This document shows, piece by piece, positions 16,649 through 24,889 of a stretch of 64,000 nt of DNA. The translations under genes were made by a program, and so were the position numbers. Under the pieces are notes generated by a model. The model was not told the DNA's origin. It made no database searches and saw only the letters and a program-made list of their open reading frames with translations. The stretch is taken from positions 50,868 through 114,867 of the forward strand of contig NZ_LGIQ01000016.1 in assembly GCF_001187725.1 (NCBI RefSeq), written 5' to 3'. How positions within the stretch are numbered: position 1 is the first letter of the stretch; every line of letters starts with the position of its first letter. The DNA comes from Brevibacillus reuszeri. GTDB lineage: Bacteria; Bacillota; Bacilli; Brevibacillales; Brevibacillaceae.

Positions 16649-17080
16649 TTACTCGCTGAACTTCTCGTAAGCACTGGTCAAAAGATTGGAGATCGTTTGC
16701 AGATCGTTGTTCTCAATCTGGTGACGCTCGATCATTGTCATGATCTTGCCATCCTTCATGATCGCAAAGGACGGGGAGGAAGGTGCATAGCCTTCAAAAT
16801 ACTCACGAGCTTTTGCAGTCGCTTCTTTGTCTTGTCCAGCAAATACCGTGTAGATATGGTCTGGCTTCGTGGAATGGTTCAAGGAATGAACAACAGCTGG
16901 ACGTGCAAGACCAGCAGCACAGCCACAAACGGAGTTCACTACAACCAGAGACAAGCCTGTTTGGTTAGGCAGTGTTTGCTCTACTTCTTCCGCAGTGCGA
17001 AGCTCTTGGAATCCGTTGCGAGTCAATTCATCACGCATTGGTTGAATCACTTGGCTCATATATGCTTCATATGACATCAT
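16649..17080 (-). CDS. Bacilliredoxin (BrxA/BrxB family)
   Basis: A 143-residue thioredoxin-like protein of the YphP/YqiW family, which removes bacillithiol from oxidised cytosolic proteins. The active site is the unusual CGC motif (Cys52-Gly-Cys54, in NSVCGCAAG). Length matches the family (about 144). An AGGAGAGG site lies upstream of the ATG. It is the gene after RNase J on the same strand. Its presence implies the organism uses bacillithiol. Confidence 0.95.
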   Translation of the reverse strand: MMSYEAYMSQVIQPMRDELTRNGFQELRTAEEVEQTLPNQTGLSLVVVNSVCGCAAGLARPAVVHSLNHSTKPDHIYTVFAGQDKEATAKAREYFEGYAPSSPSFAIMKDGKIMTMIERHQIENNDLQTISNLLTSAYEKFSE

Positions 17081-17168
17081 TGGGCAACCTCTCCTTTGTC
17101 TAACACATTTCCATTACGTATATTATACCCCGTTTATGTCCATTGGAGAATCAGCAAGTGCGTTCAAA

Positions 17169-18821
17169 CTACACTTCCATCAAAATCGTCAGGATCATCG
17201 GGTTGCGTCCTGTCTTCTCGTAAATAAACGGCTTGATAACCTCGTTGATTTGCGATTTCAGCTCGGACCACTCTTTGATCTTTTTCTCCAGTGCTTCCTG
17301 CAGTCGTTGACGGACGAGCATTGTCGCTTCCTGGATGAGAGACTCGGACCCGCGAACATACACGAAGCCACGGCTCACGATATCTGGGCCAGTCAGGATT
17401 TTGAAGTTTTTCATATCCAGGCTGACGACTACTACCATCAGTCCATCCTCAGCCAAATGCTTGCGGTCGCGCAGCACGATGTTTCCAACATCCCCTACAC
17501 CGCTTCCGTCAATCAGAACGATACCTGCTTGTACTTTACTGAGCCATGCCTTTTCGCGATTGCAATTCAGTACATCGCCGTTATCCATGATAAAGATGTT
17601 GCTCTCCTCAATTCCCACCTGCTGCGCCAGCTTGGAGTGCGTCTTGAGCATCCGGTATTCCCCATGAATCGGAATGAAATACTTCGGACGGATAAAGTTA
17701 AGCATCAGCTTTAGCTCTTCACTGCTACCGTGACCTGATGCATGGATGTCAAATACATGACTGAGCACCACATTCGCACCAGCACGATACAGCTTGTCAA
17801 TCGTCCGACTGACATTGATCGTGTTGCCAGGGATCGGAGAAGCCGAGATGATCACGGTATCTTCCGGATAGATCGAAACGGTACGGTGCGAACCGGAGGC
17901 GATACGCGTCAGCGCAGCCATTGGCTCACCCTGGCTGCCTGTGCAAATAATCAGCACCTGGTTATCCGTATAGTTGTCGATGTGCTTGATGTCAATCAGC
18001 ATGCCCTCAGGCATCTGGATATAGCCCAATTCTTGTCCAATCAAAAATACCTTTTCCATACTGCGACCGATTACCGCTACTTTGCGATTGCACTGTTCAG
18101 CCGCATCCACGACTTGCTGCAGACGGTGAACGTTGGATGCAAAGGTAGCGAGAATGATGCGGCCACGCGCTTTGCGGACAACATCGAGGATACCTTCGCC
18201 TACGGTTCGCTCTGACATGGTAAAGCCGGGACGCTCACTGTTTGTACTATCGGAGAGCAGCGCCAATACATCACCGCTCGCACCAATCTTGGCAATTTTA
18301 CCGTACTCCGTTGTTTGTCCCACTGGTGTCATATCAAATTTGAAGTCACCTGTATGAATGACCATTCCCTCAGGCGTTTGCAGAACGACTCCCAGGGAAT
18401 CCGGAATACTGTGGTTCGTGCGGAAGAAGGTCGCCTTCATCCGGTTGAACGGAATTTCCGTGTCTTCCGAAACCGGGATCATCTTTACATCATTTTGCAT
18501 TTTGTGTTCTTCCAGCTTCGCCTTGACCAAGCCCAGGGTCAGACGACCACCGTAAATCGGCACTTTGATTTGGCGCATAATATAAGGAATCGCCCCAATA
18601 TGATCCTCATGTCCATGCGTCAGCAAGAGTGCCTTGATTTTATGCTGGTTATCTACCAAATAGGAAACATCCGGGATAACCAAATCAATGCCGAACATTT
18701 CATTCTCGGGGAATTTTACCCCGCAATCAATGATGATGATCTCATCTTCATACTCGACGCAATACATATTTTTTCCGATCTCGCCGAGGCCGCCCATCGC
18801 GAAAATCTTAACGTCGCCCAA
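17169..18821 (-). CDS. Ribonuclease J
   Basis: A 550-residue metallo-beta-lactamase/beta-CASP nuclease for mRNA decay and rRNA maturation, combining endonuclease and 5'-3' exonuclease activities. The zinc ligands lie in THGHEDHIG (His69, His71, Asp73, His74), and further ligands in HTGDFKFD and SGHGS. The intact catalytic motif fits an active J1-like enzyme, but J1 and J2 cannot be told apart with certainty here. I take the TTG at 18821 as start because AGGAGG lies 7 bases upstream and MGDVKIFAMGGLGEIG then begins as in the family. Confidence 0.93.
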   Translation of the reverse strand: MGDVKIFAMGGLGEIGKNMYCVEYEDEIIIIDCGVKFPENEMFGIDLVIPDVSYLVDNQHKIKALLLTHGHEDHIGAIPYIMRQIKVPIYGGRLTLGLVKAKLEEHKMQNDVKMIPVSEDTEIPFNRMKATFFRTNHSIPDSLGVVLQTPEGMVIHTGDFKFDMTPVGQTTEYGKIAKIGASGDVLALLSDSTNSERPGFTMSERTVGEGILDVVRKARGRIILATFASNVHRLQQVVDAAEQCNRKVAVIGRSMEKVFLIGQELGYIQMPEGMLIDIKHIDNYTDNQVLIICTGSQGEPMAALTRIASGSHRTVSIYPEDTVIISASPIPGNTINVSRTIDKLYRAGANVVLSHVFDIHASGHGSSEELKLMLNFIRPKYFIPIHGEYRMLKTHSKLAQQVGIEESNIFIMDNGDVLNCNREKAWLSKVQAGIVLIDGSGVGDVGNIVLRDRKHLAEDGLMVVVVSLDMKNFKILTGPDIVSRGFVYVRGSESLIQEATMLVRQRLQEALEKKIKEWSELKSQINEVIKPFIYEKTGRNPMILTILMEV

Positions 18822-19099
18822 TCTCTTTCCTCCTAACTTCATCGTGCATGATTTTTTTGGGGAACCCGAACCAAGCATGCCATTCTTATTGTAACACAAC
18901 GCGAGGCGTTCGTTTCATCTTGTCTCAGCAATCTACACATAGTAACGAGCCATTATTTGTTAGTGACTGGAAAATTGTACCTAAAGAGACAGGGTAAAAG
19001 CAAGCTGCGACACTTACAGAACCGACCAACCGGATCTTTCCCTTTTTTGTGCACACTAGGCATACACCAAACGAAATTTTTTTGTGGGAGGTGCCTACG

Positions 19100-19435
19100 C
19101 TGCTTGTCTTCGCCAATTTTCCGCGGATCAGCGCACGTATCACTGTTTTGCTCACGTTTCTCATAGCCTTGACCTTTGTCTCTCCAGCTTATGCCGAGCC
19201 TCCGTATGCCAAGTGGGGAAGAATGGCCATGCAGCAAACCAAGCAGCATTATCCACAAGCTCAAATTGTCGATTACTTGCACGTAGGACGCATAAAGAAA
19301 ACGCCCACCACGTCTGAGGAGACGTTCAAGCTTTTGCTCCAGGAGGGCAATCGCAAGCGGGCGTTGTTCGTTCATATTGAATTCGATAACAACACGGAAA
19401 AAGTCGTACGTATCACGTTTGATGAACGAGCATGA
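19100..19435 (+). CDS. Secreted DUF3889-family protein
   Basis: The product has a signal peptide (hydrophobic core VLLTFLIALTF, cleavage after AYA) and a mature domain of about 80 residues beginning EPPYAKWGRMAMQQTK, typical of DUF3889 proteins of Bacillus (YqzG type), whose function is unknown. No ATG, GTG or TTG has a good site: GGGAGG (19086-19091) points to a CTG at 19100, 8 bases downstream, giving 111 residues. An in-frame GTG at 19049 without a site would lengthen it. It converges on the Sco gene, four bases apart. Confidence 0.75.
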   Translation: MLVFANFPRISARITVLLTFLIALTFVSPAYAEPPYAKWGRMAMQQTKQHYPQAQIVDYLHVGRIKKTPTTSEETFKLLLQEGNRKRALFVHIEFDNNTEKVVRITFDERA

Positions 19436-19439
19436 GCAG

Positions 19440-20066
19440 CTAGTCGGCTAGCTGTACCATCTCTTTCATCATCTGATCCATGTCCATATCGGCTGCCATC
19501 CCGTACGCGCGACGCATGTTTCCGTCCCCATCGACGAGGAACATGCGGGCTGTATGGGCGATAGTGCCATCCGGCTGCTTCAGTACCGCGATGCCGAAAT
19601 CCTTGGTCACCTTTTCTATAGCCTGTTCATCACCGCGCAAGAACTTCCAGCCGTTTTGGTCCGCTTTAAATTTATCCGCATATTGCTGCAAGACCTCCGC
19701 TGTATCAAAATCAGGATCAAACGTAATGGAGATGAACTCTACCTTGTCTCCAAACAGCTTCTTTTCCTTCAGCTGATCCTGCAGCTTAGACATGTTGTAG
19801 GTAGTCGCCGGACAAATATCGGGACAATTGGTAAACATAAATTCAACCAGGCGAACCTTCCCTTTTCCTTCTGAAAAAGTAAAGGCAGACCCGTTGCTGT
19901 TATCCAAGGAAAAATCCTGAAGCGGCTTCATGACAGGTATTTGCTCTCTCGCCATGTACTTGTAGCCCAACACCCCAACGATTGCCAGAATAATGATTCC
20001 TGCCAACACAGGAAACCAGTGCTTTTGCAGCCCTGATGCCTGTTGTTGCTGTGCGCCTTCACTCAC
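19440..20066 (-). CDS. SCO1/SenC family protein (copper chaperone for cytochrome oxidase)
   Basis: A 208-residue membrane-anchored thioredoxin-fold protein. It has an N-terminal membrane segment (about residues 18-37), the copper-binding CxxxC motif in FTNCPDICPATT, and the conserved His in HTARMFLVDGDG. It helps assemble the CuA centre of cytochrome c oxidase on the outer face of the membrane. The GTG start has GGAGG 8 bases upstream. The rhodanese gene lies 45 bases upstream on the same strand. The palindrome CAGCTAG/CTAGCTG at the 3' end may slow transcription of both convergent genes. Confidence 0.92.
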   Translation of the reverse strand: MSEGAQQQQASGLQKHWFPVLAGIIILAIVGVLGYKYMAREQIPVMKPLQDFSLDNSNGSAFTFSEGKGKVRLVEFMFTNCPDICPATTYNMSKLQDQLKEKKLFGDKVEFISITFDPDFDTAEVLQQYADKFKADQNGWKFLRGDEQAIEKVTKDFGIAVLKQPDGTIAHTARMFLVDGDGNMRRAYGMAADMDMDQMMKEMVQLAD

Positions 20067-20111
20067 GAGTACTTCCTCCCCTGCTTTTCCAAGCTTTTTC
20101 TCTATGTAGGT

Positions 20112-20426
20112 CTATTCCTTCTCACCAGGCCACGCCAGCATTCCGCCGACCATGTTCGCCACGTCATAGCCTTGTGCACTCAAATATTCTGTAGCTGAAT
20201 GACTGCGTGCGCCACTGCGGCATACCATCACAATCGGAGTGTCTTTATCCAGTTCCTCGAGGCGATGGGGCAAGAAGCCGAGCGGAATGAGCTTTGCCTG
20301 TTTGATGTGACCAGAATTCCACTCTTCCAGCTCCCGTACATCGATCACTTGCACATTTTCATTTGCCTCCAGCTTTTCCAGAAGCTCCTGTGGTGTCATT
20401 TCTTTCACGCCGTATTCCATCGTCAT
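20112..20426 (-). CDS. Rhodanese-like domain protein
   Basis: A 104-residue single-domain sulfurtransferase. The active-site loop is CRSGARS (Cys near residue 70), and the N-terminal VIDVRELEEWNSGHI block is typical. It probably carries persulfide sulfur in the cytosol. Two ATGs are possible: the first is 4 bases after AGGAGG, the second (six bases on) has the better spacing of 10. It lies upstream of the Sco gene on the same strand. Confidence 0.92.
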   Translation of the reverse strand: MTMEYGVKEMTPQELLEKLEANENVQVIDVRELEEWNSGHIKQAKLIPLGFLPHRLEELDKDTPIVMVCRSGARSHSATEYLSAQGYDVANMVGGMLAWPGEKE

Positions 20427-20551
20427 TTATCCTCCTAAATATGTACATTGCATGCATCATGATCAACTCTCATCATATCATACGGAATTACTCATTTCTA
20501 ACGGGTCACCCCAGCGGAAAGTGAACGTCCAAAGGCGAAATTGTGACGTTT

Positions 20552-20791
20552 CTATATTTTTCCTTCGCGAATCCATGTCACGATGCGAAAGGAGCCATAG
20601 AGGGAGGCGAGCAACAGGCAGAAGAGCATGAATACCCACTTGCCAAACTCATTGATTTCTCTCAGACCACTTCCATTTTCAATGACATACTTCCCAAAGT
20701 AGATCACAAGCCCATAACAAAACAAATTTACAATGATCAACGCGATTCTTTTCGTTATTTTCTGCTGGTTTGTTGAAGGTTCATCCTGCAA
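20552..20791 (-). CDS. Small two-helix membrane protein, unknown function
   Basis: A 79-residue protein with two predicted membrane helices (about residues 14-34 and 49-68) joined by a short loop that holds Gly, Ser and Glu. I do not recognise the family. The TTG start has GAGGAGG with 8 bases spacing, which is strong support. It is separated from the rhodanese gene by 125 bases and is divergent from the metY leader. Confidence 0.65.
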   Translation of the reverse strand: MQDEPSTNQQKITKRIALIIVNLFCYGLVIYFGKYVIENGSGLREINEFGKWVFMLFCLLLASLYGSFRIVTWIREGKI

Positions 20792-20861
20792 TCTTTATTC
20801 CTCCTCATACTTTTGCAAAAAATATCCTCAATATCCACCCTGATAACTTTACATTTATGGA

Positions 20862-20891
20862 TTGACAGCAAAGCATTGTTTTTCATACAAT
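20862..20891 (+). promoter_or_regulatory. Sigma-A-type promoter of metY
   Basis: TTGACA (20862-20867) and TACAAT (20886-20891) are separated by 18 bases. They lie about 25 bases upstream of the SAM riboswitch aptamer. Confidence 0.75.
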
Positions 20892-20913
20892 TGTGACAAC
20901 ATGAATGACACAC

Positions 20914-21022
20914 TTTTTTCATCAAGAGCGGTGGAGGGACAGGCCCTATGAAACCCGGCAACCAGCATAAGCCTATGCGCGGTGCCAATTCCTGCAGAAT
21001 CCATAGATTCTGAGAGATGAGC
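20914..21022 (+). ncRNA. SAM-I (S-box) riboswitch upstream of metY
   Basis: The core GAGCGGTGGAGGGACAGGCCC, GAAACCCGGCAACC, a P3 hairpin (GCATAAGCCTATGC) and GGTGCCAATTCC match the S-box aptamer, closed by TCATC/GATGA pairing. It should terminate metY transcription at high SAM. Its junction sequences are nearly identical to those of the riboswitch at 9518-9634, although P3 differs. Confidence 0.95.
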
Positions 21023-21039
21023 GCAAGTCCGCGTATGAC

Positions 21040-21078
21040 CGGAGCCTTCTTCTTCTCAGGAGAATGGCTCCGTTTTTT
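21040..21078 (+). terminator. Expression-platform terminator of the metY riboswitch
   Basis: CGGAGCC (21040-21046) pairs with GGCTCCG (21066-21072), with an additional TTCT/AGAA pairing inside and six T residues after. It is 38 bases before the start codon. Confidence 0.85.
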
Positions 21079-21116
21079 ATTGCATTCATTCTACCATAGA
21101 AAAAGGAGAGATGATG

Positions 21117-22421
21117 ATGTCGGATCAACAACAATGGAAACCAGAAACACTTGCAGTCCATGGGGGACAAGAGGTTGACCCTGTTACAGGCTCACGCGCT
21201 GTTCCTATTTACCAAACAACCTCCTATGTATTCCGTGATACAGAGCATGCAGCGAATTTGTTCGCTTTGAAGGAATTGGGCAATATTTACACACGGATCA
21301 TGAATCCTACACAAGACGTTTTCGAAAAGCGCGTCGCTCTCCTCGAAGGCGGCGTAGGCGCTCTGGCGACATCGTCTGGTCAGGCAGCCATTACATTTGC
21401 CATTCTCAATATCGCACATGCAGGAGATGAGATCGTAGCGTCCAGCAGCCTGTACGGCGGTACGTATAATCTGTTTGCCCATACACTTCCGCGCCTCGGA
21501 ATCAAGGTTCACTTTGTAGACCAGTCCAACCCTGAGAACTTCCGTGCAGCTATCAACGAGAACACGAAGGCACTCTTTTGCGAAACCATCGGCAACCCAC
21601 GCATCAACGTAGCCGATCTGCAAGCGATTGCCGATATCGCTCATGAAAACGGTGTTCCGCTGATTGTAGACAACACTTTTGCCAGCCCAATCCTGTGCCG
21701 TCCATTTGAGCATGGCGCTGATATCATCGTCCATTCCACCACCAAATTCATCGGGGGTCATGGTACAGCAATCGGCGGTATCATCGTTGACTCTGGCAAA
21801 TTCGACTGGAACAACGGCAAATTCCCTGGCCTGACGACTCCAGACCCTAGCTATCATGGCGTCGTTTATACTGACGCAGTCGGCCCGCTGGCTTATATCA
21901 TTAAAGCTCGCGTACAGCTTCAGCGTGATATTGGTGCTGCCGTAGCACCTATCAACTCCTTCTTGTTCCTGCAAGGACTTGAAACATTGCACCTGCGCAT
22001 GGAGCGCCATAGCCAAAACACTCTCGCAGTGGCGAAGTTCCTCCAGAACCATCCAGCAGTGGACTGGGTCAGCTATCCGGGGCTTGAGGGCGATGCCAAT
22101 CATGCTCTTGCCCAAAAGTATTTGCCAAAAGGGGCTGGCGCAATCCTTACCTTTGGCATTCGCGGCGGCGTAAAAGAAGGCAAAACGCTAATCGAATCTG
22201 TGAAGCTGTTCTCCCATCTGGCAAACGTTGGTGATTCCAAGTCGCTTGTCATTCACCCGGCAAGCACAACGCATCAGCAAATGAATGAGGAAGAGCAAGC
22301 TGCAGCAGGTGTAACACCAGGCCTGATCCGTCTCTCGATCGGTACAGAGGCAATTGAGGATATTATTGGCGATTTGGAGCAGGCATTGAAGAAAGCAACT
22401 GAGCTCTCCGCTATCAGCTAA
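21117..22421 (+). CDS. metY: O-acetylhomoserine aminocarboxypropyltransferase (MetY)
   Basis: A 434-residue PLP enzyme of the Cys/Met metabolism family that makes homocysteine from O-acetylhomoserine and sulfide. The PLP Lys lies in HSTTKFIGGHG. The long insert around GKFDWNNGKFP is typical of O-acetylhomoserine sulfhydrylases rather than of cystathionine gamma-synthases. Three ATGs occur in tandem; the third (21117) has the best spacing (8 bases) from AGGAG. Control by a SAM riboswitch supports a role in methionine synthesis. Confidence 0.93.
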   Translation: MSDQQQWKPETLAVHGGQEVDPVTGSRAVPIYQTTSYVFRDTEHAANLFALKELGNIYTRIMNPTQDVFEKRVALLEGGVGALATSSGQAAITFAILNIAHAGDEIVASSSLYGGTYNLFAHTLPRLGIKVHFVDQSNPENFRAAINENTKALFCETIGNPRINVADLQAIADIAHENGVPLIVDNTFASPILCRPFEHGADIIVHSTTKFIGGHGTAIGGIIVDSGKFDWNNGKFPGLTTPDPSYHGVVYTDAVGPLAYIIKARVQLQRDIGAAVAPINSFLFLQGLETLHLRMERHSQNTLAVAKFLQNHPAVDWVSYPGLEGDANHALAQKYLPKGAGAILTFGIRGGVKEGKTLIESVKLFSHLANVGDSKSLVIHPASTTHQQMNEEEQAAAGVTPGLIRLSIGTEAIEDIIGDLEQALKKATELSAIS

Positions 22422-22477
22422 CCTCATTCCAAACAAAACATGACCTTGTCGGCCCTCAGGCTGGCAGGGCCATTGCA

Positions 22478-22525
22478 AAAACAAAAAGCACGCAACTCAC
22501 TTGGCGAGTTACGTGCTTTTTAATG
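22478..22525. terminator. Bidirectional terminator between metY and the tasA region
   Basis: AAAAGCACGCAACTC pairs with GAGTTACGTGCTTTT around the loop ACTTGGC, with T runs on both sides. It serves metY and the minus-strand tasA transcript. Its right arm touches the stop codon of the tasA-like remnant. Confidence 0.85.
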
Positions 22526-22639
22526 TGCGCTTCCCCTCCCCTGCAAGGCTTCGAATCTCCAGCTCAGCGTAAGCTTGTCACCCTGGAACACATTCTGGTC
22601 TTGGCCATTGTCATGAAAGGTTGCCCCACCTTCGTCATC
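22520..22639 (-). pseudogene. Remnant of a second TasA/CalY gene (C-terminal 39 codons)
   Basis: Read on the minus strand, this stretch encodes HDNGQDQNVFQGDKL followed by TLSWRFEA and a stop at 22520. That aligns with the C-terminus of the neighbouring TasA protein (VDNGQDQNIFQGDGL, then KVKWTFDA). Two TGA stops lie directly upstream in the same frame and there is no start codon, so it is a fossil. It begins 10 bases after the tasA stop, which points to a tandem duplication followed by deletion. Confidence 0.8.
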
Positions 22640-22649
22640 TCATCATGAT

Positions 22650-23249
22650 TTACGGATTGATATGTGTACCAGCTGTTTGCGTAGCGTCAAAAGTCCATTT
22701 CACTTTCAAGCCATCGCCTTGGAAAATGTTTTGATCTTGTCCGTTGTCTACGAAGATGATGCGAGCGACGATATTGTTGTCAACACCGCTAGCAAGAGAT
22801 TGGCCGGTTGCTTCATTATAAGCTTTGAGCAGGTCAGGACGATTGGTTCCTTGCTTTTGGCTGAGGTTGTACACGCTCTCGCGCAGAATCACACGCTTGC
22901 CTTGCTCATAGTTGTCCATCAGCTCAACCACCATGTGCTTTGCGAGGTCATCGCTTCCGTTGTCATTTTTTGCATCTGTCACAGAGTACTCTGTCGTCAG
23001 GTATACATTTTTGATATCGAGCGAGCCGCTGTTTGTAATTTTGTACCATCTGTCTGCCCAATCACCTGGCTTCATGTTATCTACGTTAAAGACTACTTCT
23101 GGTGTCACGGACAAATCCAGTGTACCTGCTGCGAACGTATTGTTAACCTCTTCCCGGTCGCTAAAGTATGCAAATGTTCCTCCACCGATCAATGCTGCAC
23201 CCAAGCCTACGGAAGCCAAAGCCAATGCGAATTGCTTTTTCAAATTCAT
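22650..23249 (-). CDS. TasA/CalY-family fibre protein
   Basis: A 199-residue secreted protein of the TasA/camelysin (M73) family, which forms extracellular matrix fibres. The N-terminus has the SipW-type signal: a hydrophobic stretch, then GTFAYFSDREEVNNTFAAGTLDL, the usual junction. The mature part shows the family blocks MKPGDWADRWYKITNSGSLDIKN and FVDNGQDQNIFQGDGLKVKW. AGGAGG lies 9 bases before the ATG. The gene has its own 242-base upstream region behind a terminator, so it is probably transcribed separately from the sipW genes upstream. The peptidase activity once claimed for camelysin should not be assumed. Confidence 0.93.
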   Translation of the reverse strand: MNLKKQFALALASVGLGAALIGGGTFAYFSDREEVNNTFAAGTLDLSVTPEVVFNVDNMKPGDWADRWYKITNSGSLDIKNVYLTTEYSVTDAKNDNGSDDLAKHMVVELMDNYEQGKRVILRESVYNLSQKQGTNRPDLLKAYNEATGQSLASGVDNNIVARIIFVDNGQDQNIFQGDGLKVKWTFDATQTAGTHINP

Positions 23250-23365
23250 TTTTCAATTCCTCCTATACCTTATTTTTTCATTTATGGCACCTATGGTTGG
23301 TGTGCCTTACACTTTTCATAGTACGGATTTTGAAAGATTCTATCTTCCTGCGTCAGGGTGAAAAT

Positions 23366-23420
23366 AGGAGGATGAGATGGATGAACTCTCTCTACAACTC
23401 ATCCGCTACCCTCCCTCCTA
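23366..23420. repeat. Imperfect inverted repeat upstream of tasA
   Basis: AGGAGGATGAGATGGATGA (23366-23384) pairs imperfectly with TCATCCGCTACCCTCCCTCCT (23399-23419). It lies between the sipW terminator and tasA, in the likely promoter or leader region. It could be an operator or an RNA hairpin. Confidence 0.45.
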
Positions 23421-23446
23421 CTTGAGTATGAGTTCTTATAAATCCA

Positions 23447-23481
23447 ACAAAAAAAGATCCCGATCGATTCGATCGAGATCT
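23447..23481 (-). terminator. Terminator after the sipW gene
   Basis: AGATCCCGATCGA (23455-23467) pairs with TCGATCGAGATCT (up to 23481) with one mismatch, followed by about seven T residues on the minus strand. It ends the upstream fibre operon before tasA. Confidence 0.85.
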
Positions 23482-23491
23482 CCTACCCTTG

Positions 23492-24016
23492 CTAGTTTGC
23501 CGGTGCCTCTGCCTCTTTTACCAGCTTAAACAGCTTCCAAATCTGGCTGACGATCAAATAAACACCAGGTATTCCGAGGAAGACGAGCATGCCTATTTTT
23601 GACTGGATAAAATCGATCAGATATCCAATCAGCGGTACTGAATACTGGACTTTTCCGATCAGGCGATCTGAGGTTACTGGGACAGAATCAATCCCGTTAT
23701 TGGCATCCCCTTTCGTGACTAGCGCACCGTCCTTCCATTCCATGACCCGGTGCGTTACCGTCAGATTGTCTTCATTTTTAAACGTGACGATGTCTCCTAC
23801 TTTGATATCCGCAAACGGTGTATGCCCAACCGCCACAATACTTCCCGTATTAAACGTCGGGGACATGGAGCCGCTGAGTACAACCATAATCTCATTTCCA
23901 AGCAAGGTTGTTTTTCCGCCATTCATTTTTCCTATGAACAGAAATGCCGTTAGCGCAATCACAAGTACAAGTAGGATGGTAGTGAAAAGAGATAGCGTTC
24001 TTTTTACCATAGCCAT
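23492..24016 (-). CDS. sipW: SipW-type signal peptidase I
   Basis: A 174-residue membrane signal peptidase of the ER/archaeal-like SipW class. Catalytic Ser50 lies in LSGSMSP and His89 in TVTHRV, where ordinary bacterial enzymes have Lys. GDIVTFKN and TKGDANNGID are the other S26B blocks. Membrane segments flank the domain (about residues 8-28 and 145-165). It should cleave the signal peptides of the TasA-like proteins in this cluster. A second SipW is encoded at 26852. Confidence 0.93.
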   Translation of the reverse strand: MAMVKRTLSLFTTILLVLVIALTAFLFIGKMNGGKTTLLGNEIMVVLSGSMSPTFNTGSIVAVGHTPFADIKVGDIVTFKNEDNLTVTHRVMEWKDGALVTKGDANNGIDSVPVTSDRLIGKVQYSVPLIGYLIDFIQSKIGMLVFLGIPGVYLIVSQIWKLFKLVKEAEAPAN

Positions 24017-24031
24017 TTTAGGATTTCCCTC

Positions 24032-24877
24032 CTATTCGTTTTCCTTTGCCAAGCCTTGATCATCGTTTCCTTCTACTGAGACTGGTTCTTCTACAACAGG
24101 TTCTTGCCTACGATCTGAATCCGTTTCAGGCTGTACCGTTGCTGAGGAATCTGTCTGAGGCTCCTCCGATGAGCCAGGCACTGGGCCACTCGCATTATCC
24201 GTTGAATCAACAGGTGTACCCGCATCGGTAGGCGGTACGGGGGTTTCCGCGGTAGGCAGAGGATCTGACGGTGCAGGAGAACCAGACGGCGTGCCCCCTG
24301 ATGGCGCTGGCGTCCCAGGTGCCGCCTCCTCGCTCACCTCTGTCGAACTGCTGTACGCGGTATGTACAGTCAACGGAATCTTCAAGGAGTAAAACCCTCC
24401 GAGCGCTGTAATGAGCAGTTCTCCTTTTTCCGTTTTATTTGCTGTATCAACTTTATTGCGGTTATGGGCAATCCGAAATACGATTCCCTCTTCTCCCTTT
24501 ATCGCCTCCACCTTTTCAACTGTTACCTCGTCATCCGCCATCCCGGTTACTTGTATGTTTTCCACGTCCAGTTCGAGATGATCGCGCTGGGGAATGAACG
24601 AAATGCGTTGAACCCCTTCTTGTACGGAGGTTCTGCTCTCTGTCGACTCCGTTGAGCTACCGTCTGCATTGTGGGTGCGCTTCACCTTCACTCGATTGGT
24701 TACTTGCGTTCTCAGCTCCAGCTGCTCTGTTTCCGTCACGAATACATCCTCATTTGTTCCAGTCGAAACCGAATAGGCTTGTTTCTTTTCACTGGTCAAA
24801 AAAGAAAGCGTTCCATGAAAAGGAAAGATATTCAGTCCAAGCGTGACTGCCATCAACCCAATCGCCACTCTTTTCAA
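24032..24877 (-). CDS. Secreted protein with acidic Pro/Ser/Thr-rich tail, fibre cluster
   Basis: A 281-residue protein that I do not recognise as a named family. Its N-terminus (GLMAVTLGLNIFPFHGTLSF, then LTSEKK) resembles the SipW-type signal of its neighbours. Residues 40-175 are probably beta-rich. Residues 176-281 are low-complexity and rich in Pro, Ser, Thr, Glu and Asp, as in wall-spanning linkers. By position it could act like TapA, anchoring or nucleating fibres; that is inference. The TTG start is only 3 bases from GGAGG, so the exact start is uncertain. It lies 12 bases after the upstream gene. Confidence 0.75.
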   Translation of the reverse strand: MKRVAIGLMAVTLGLNIFPFHGTLSFLTSEKKQAYSVSTGTNEDVFVTETEQLELRTQVTNRVKVKRTHNADGSSTESTESRTSVQEGVQRISFIPQRDHLELDVENIQVTGMADDEVTVEKVEAIKGEEGIVFRIAHNRNKVDTANKTEKGELLITALGGFYSLKIPLTVHTAYSSSTEVSEEAAPGTPAPSGGTPSGSPAPSDPLPTAETPVPPTDAGTPVDSTDNASGPVPGSSEEPQTDSSATVQPETDSDRRQEPVVEEPVSVEGNDDQGLAKENE

Positions 24878-24889
24878 TTCCCTCCCCCC

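Noticed and set aside
21192..22115. 307-codon open frame on the minus strand
   Set aside because: Entirely antisense to metY, with no ribosome site or recognisable motif.
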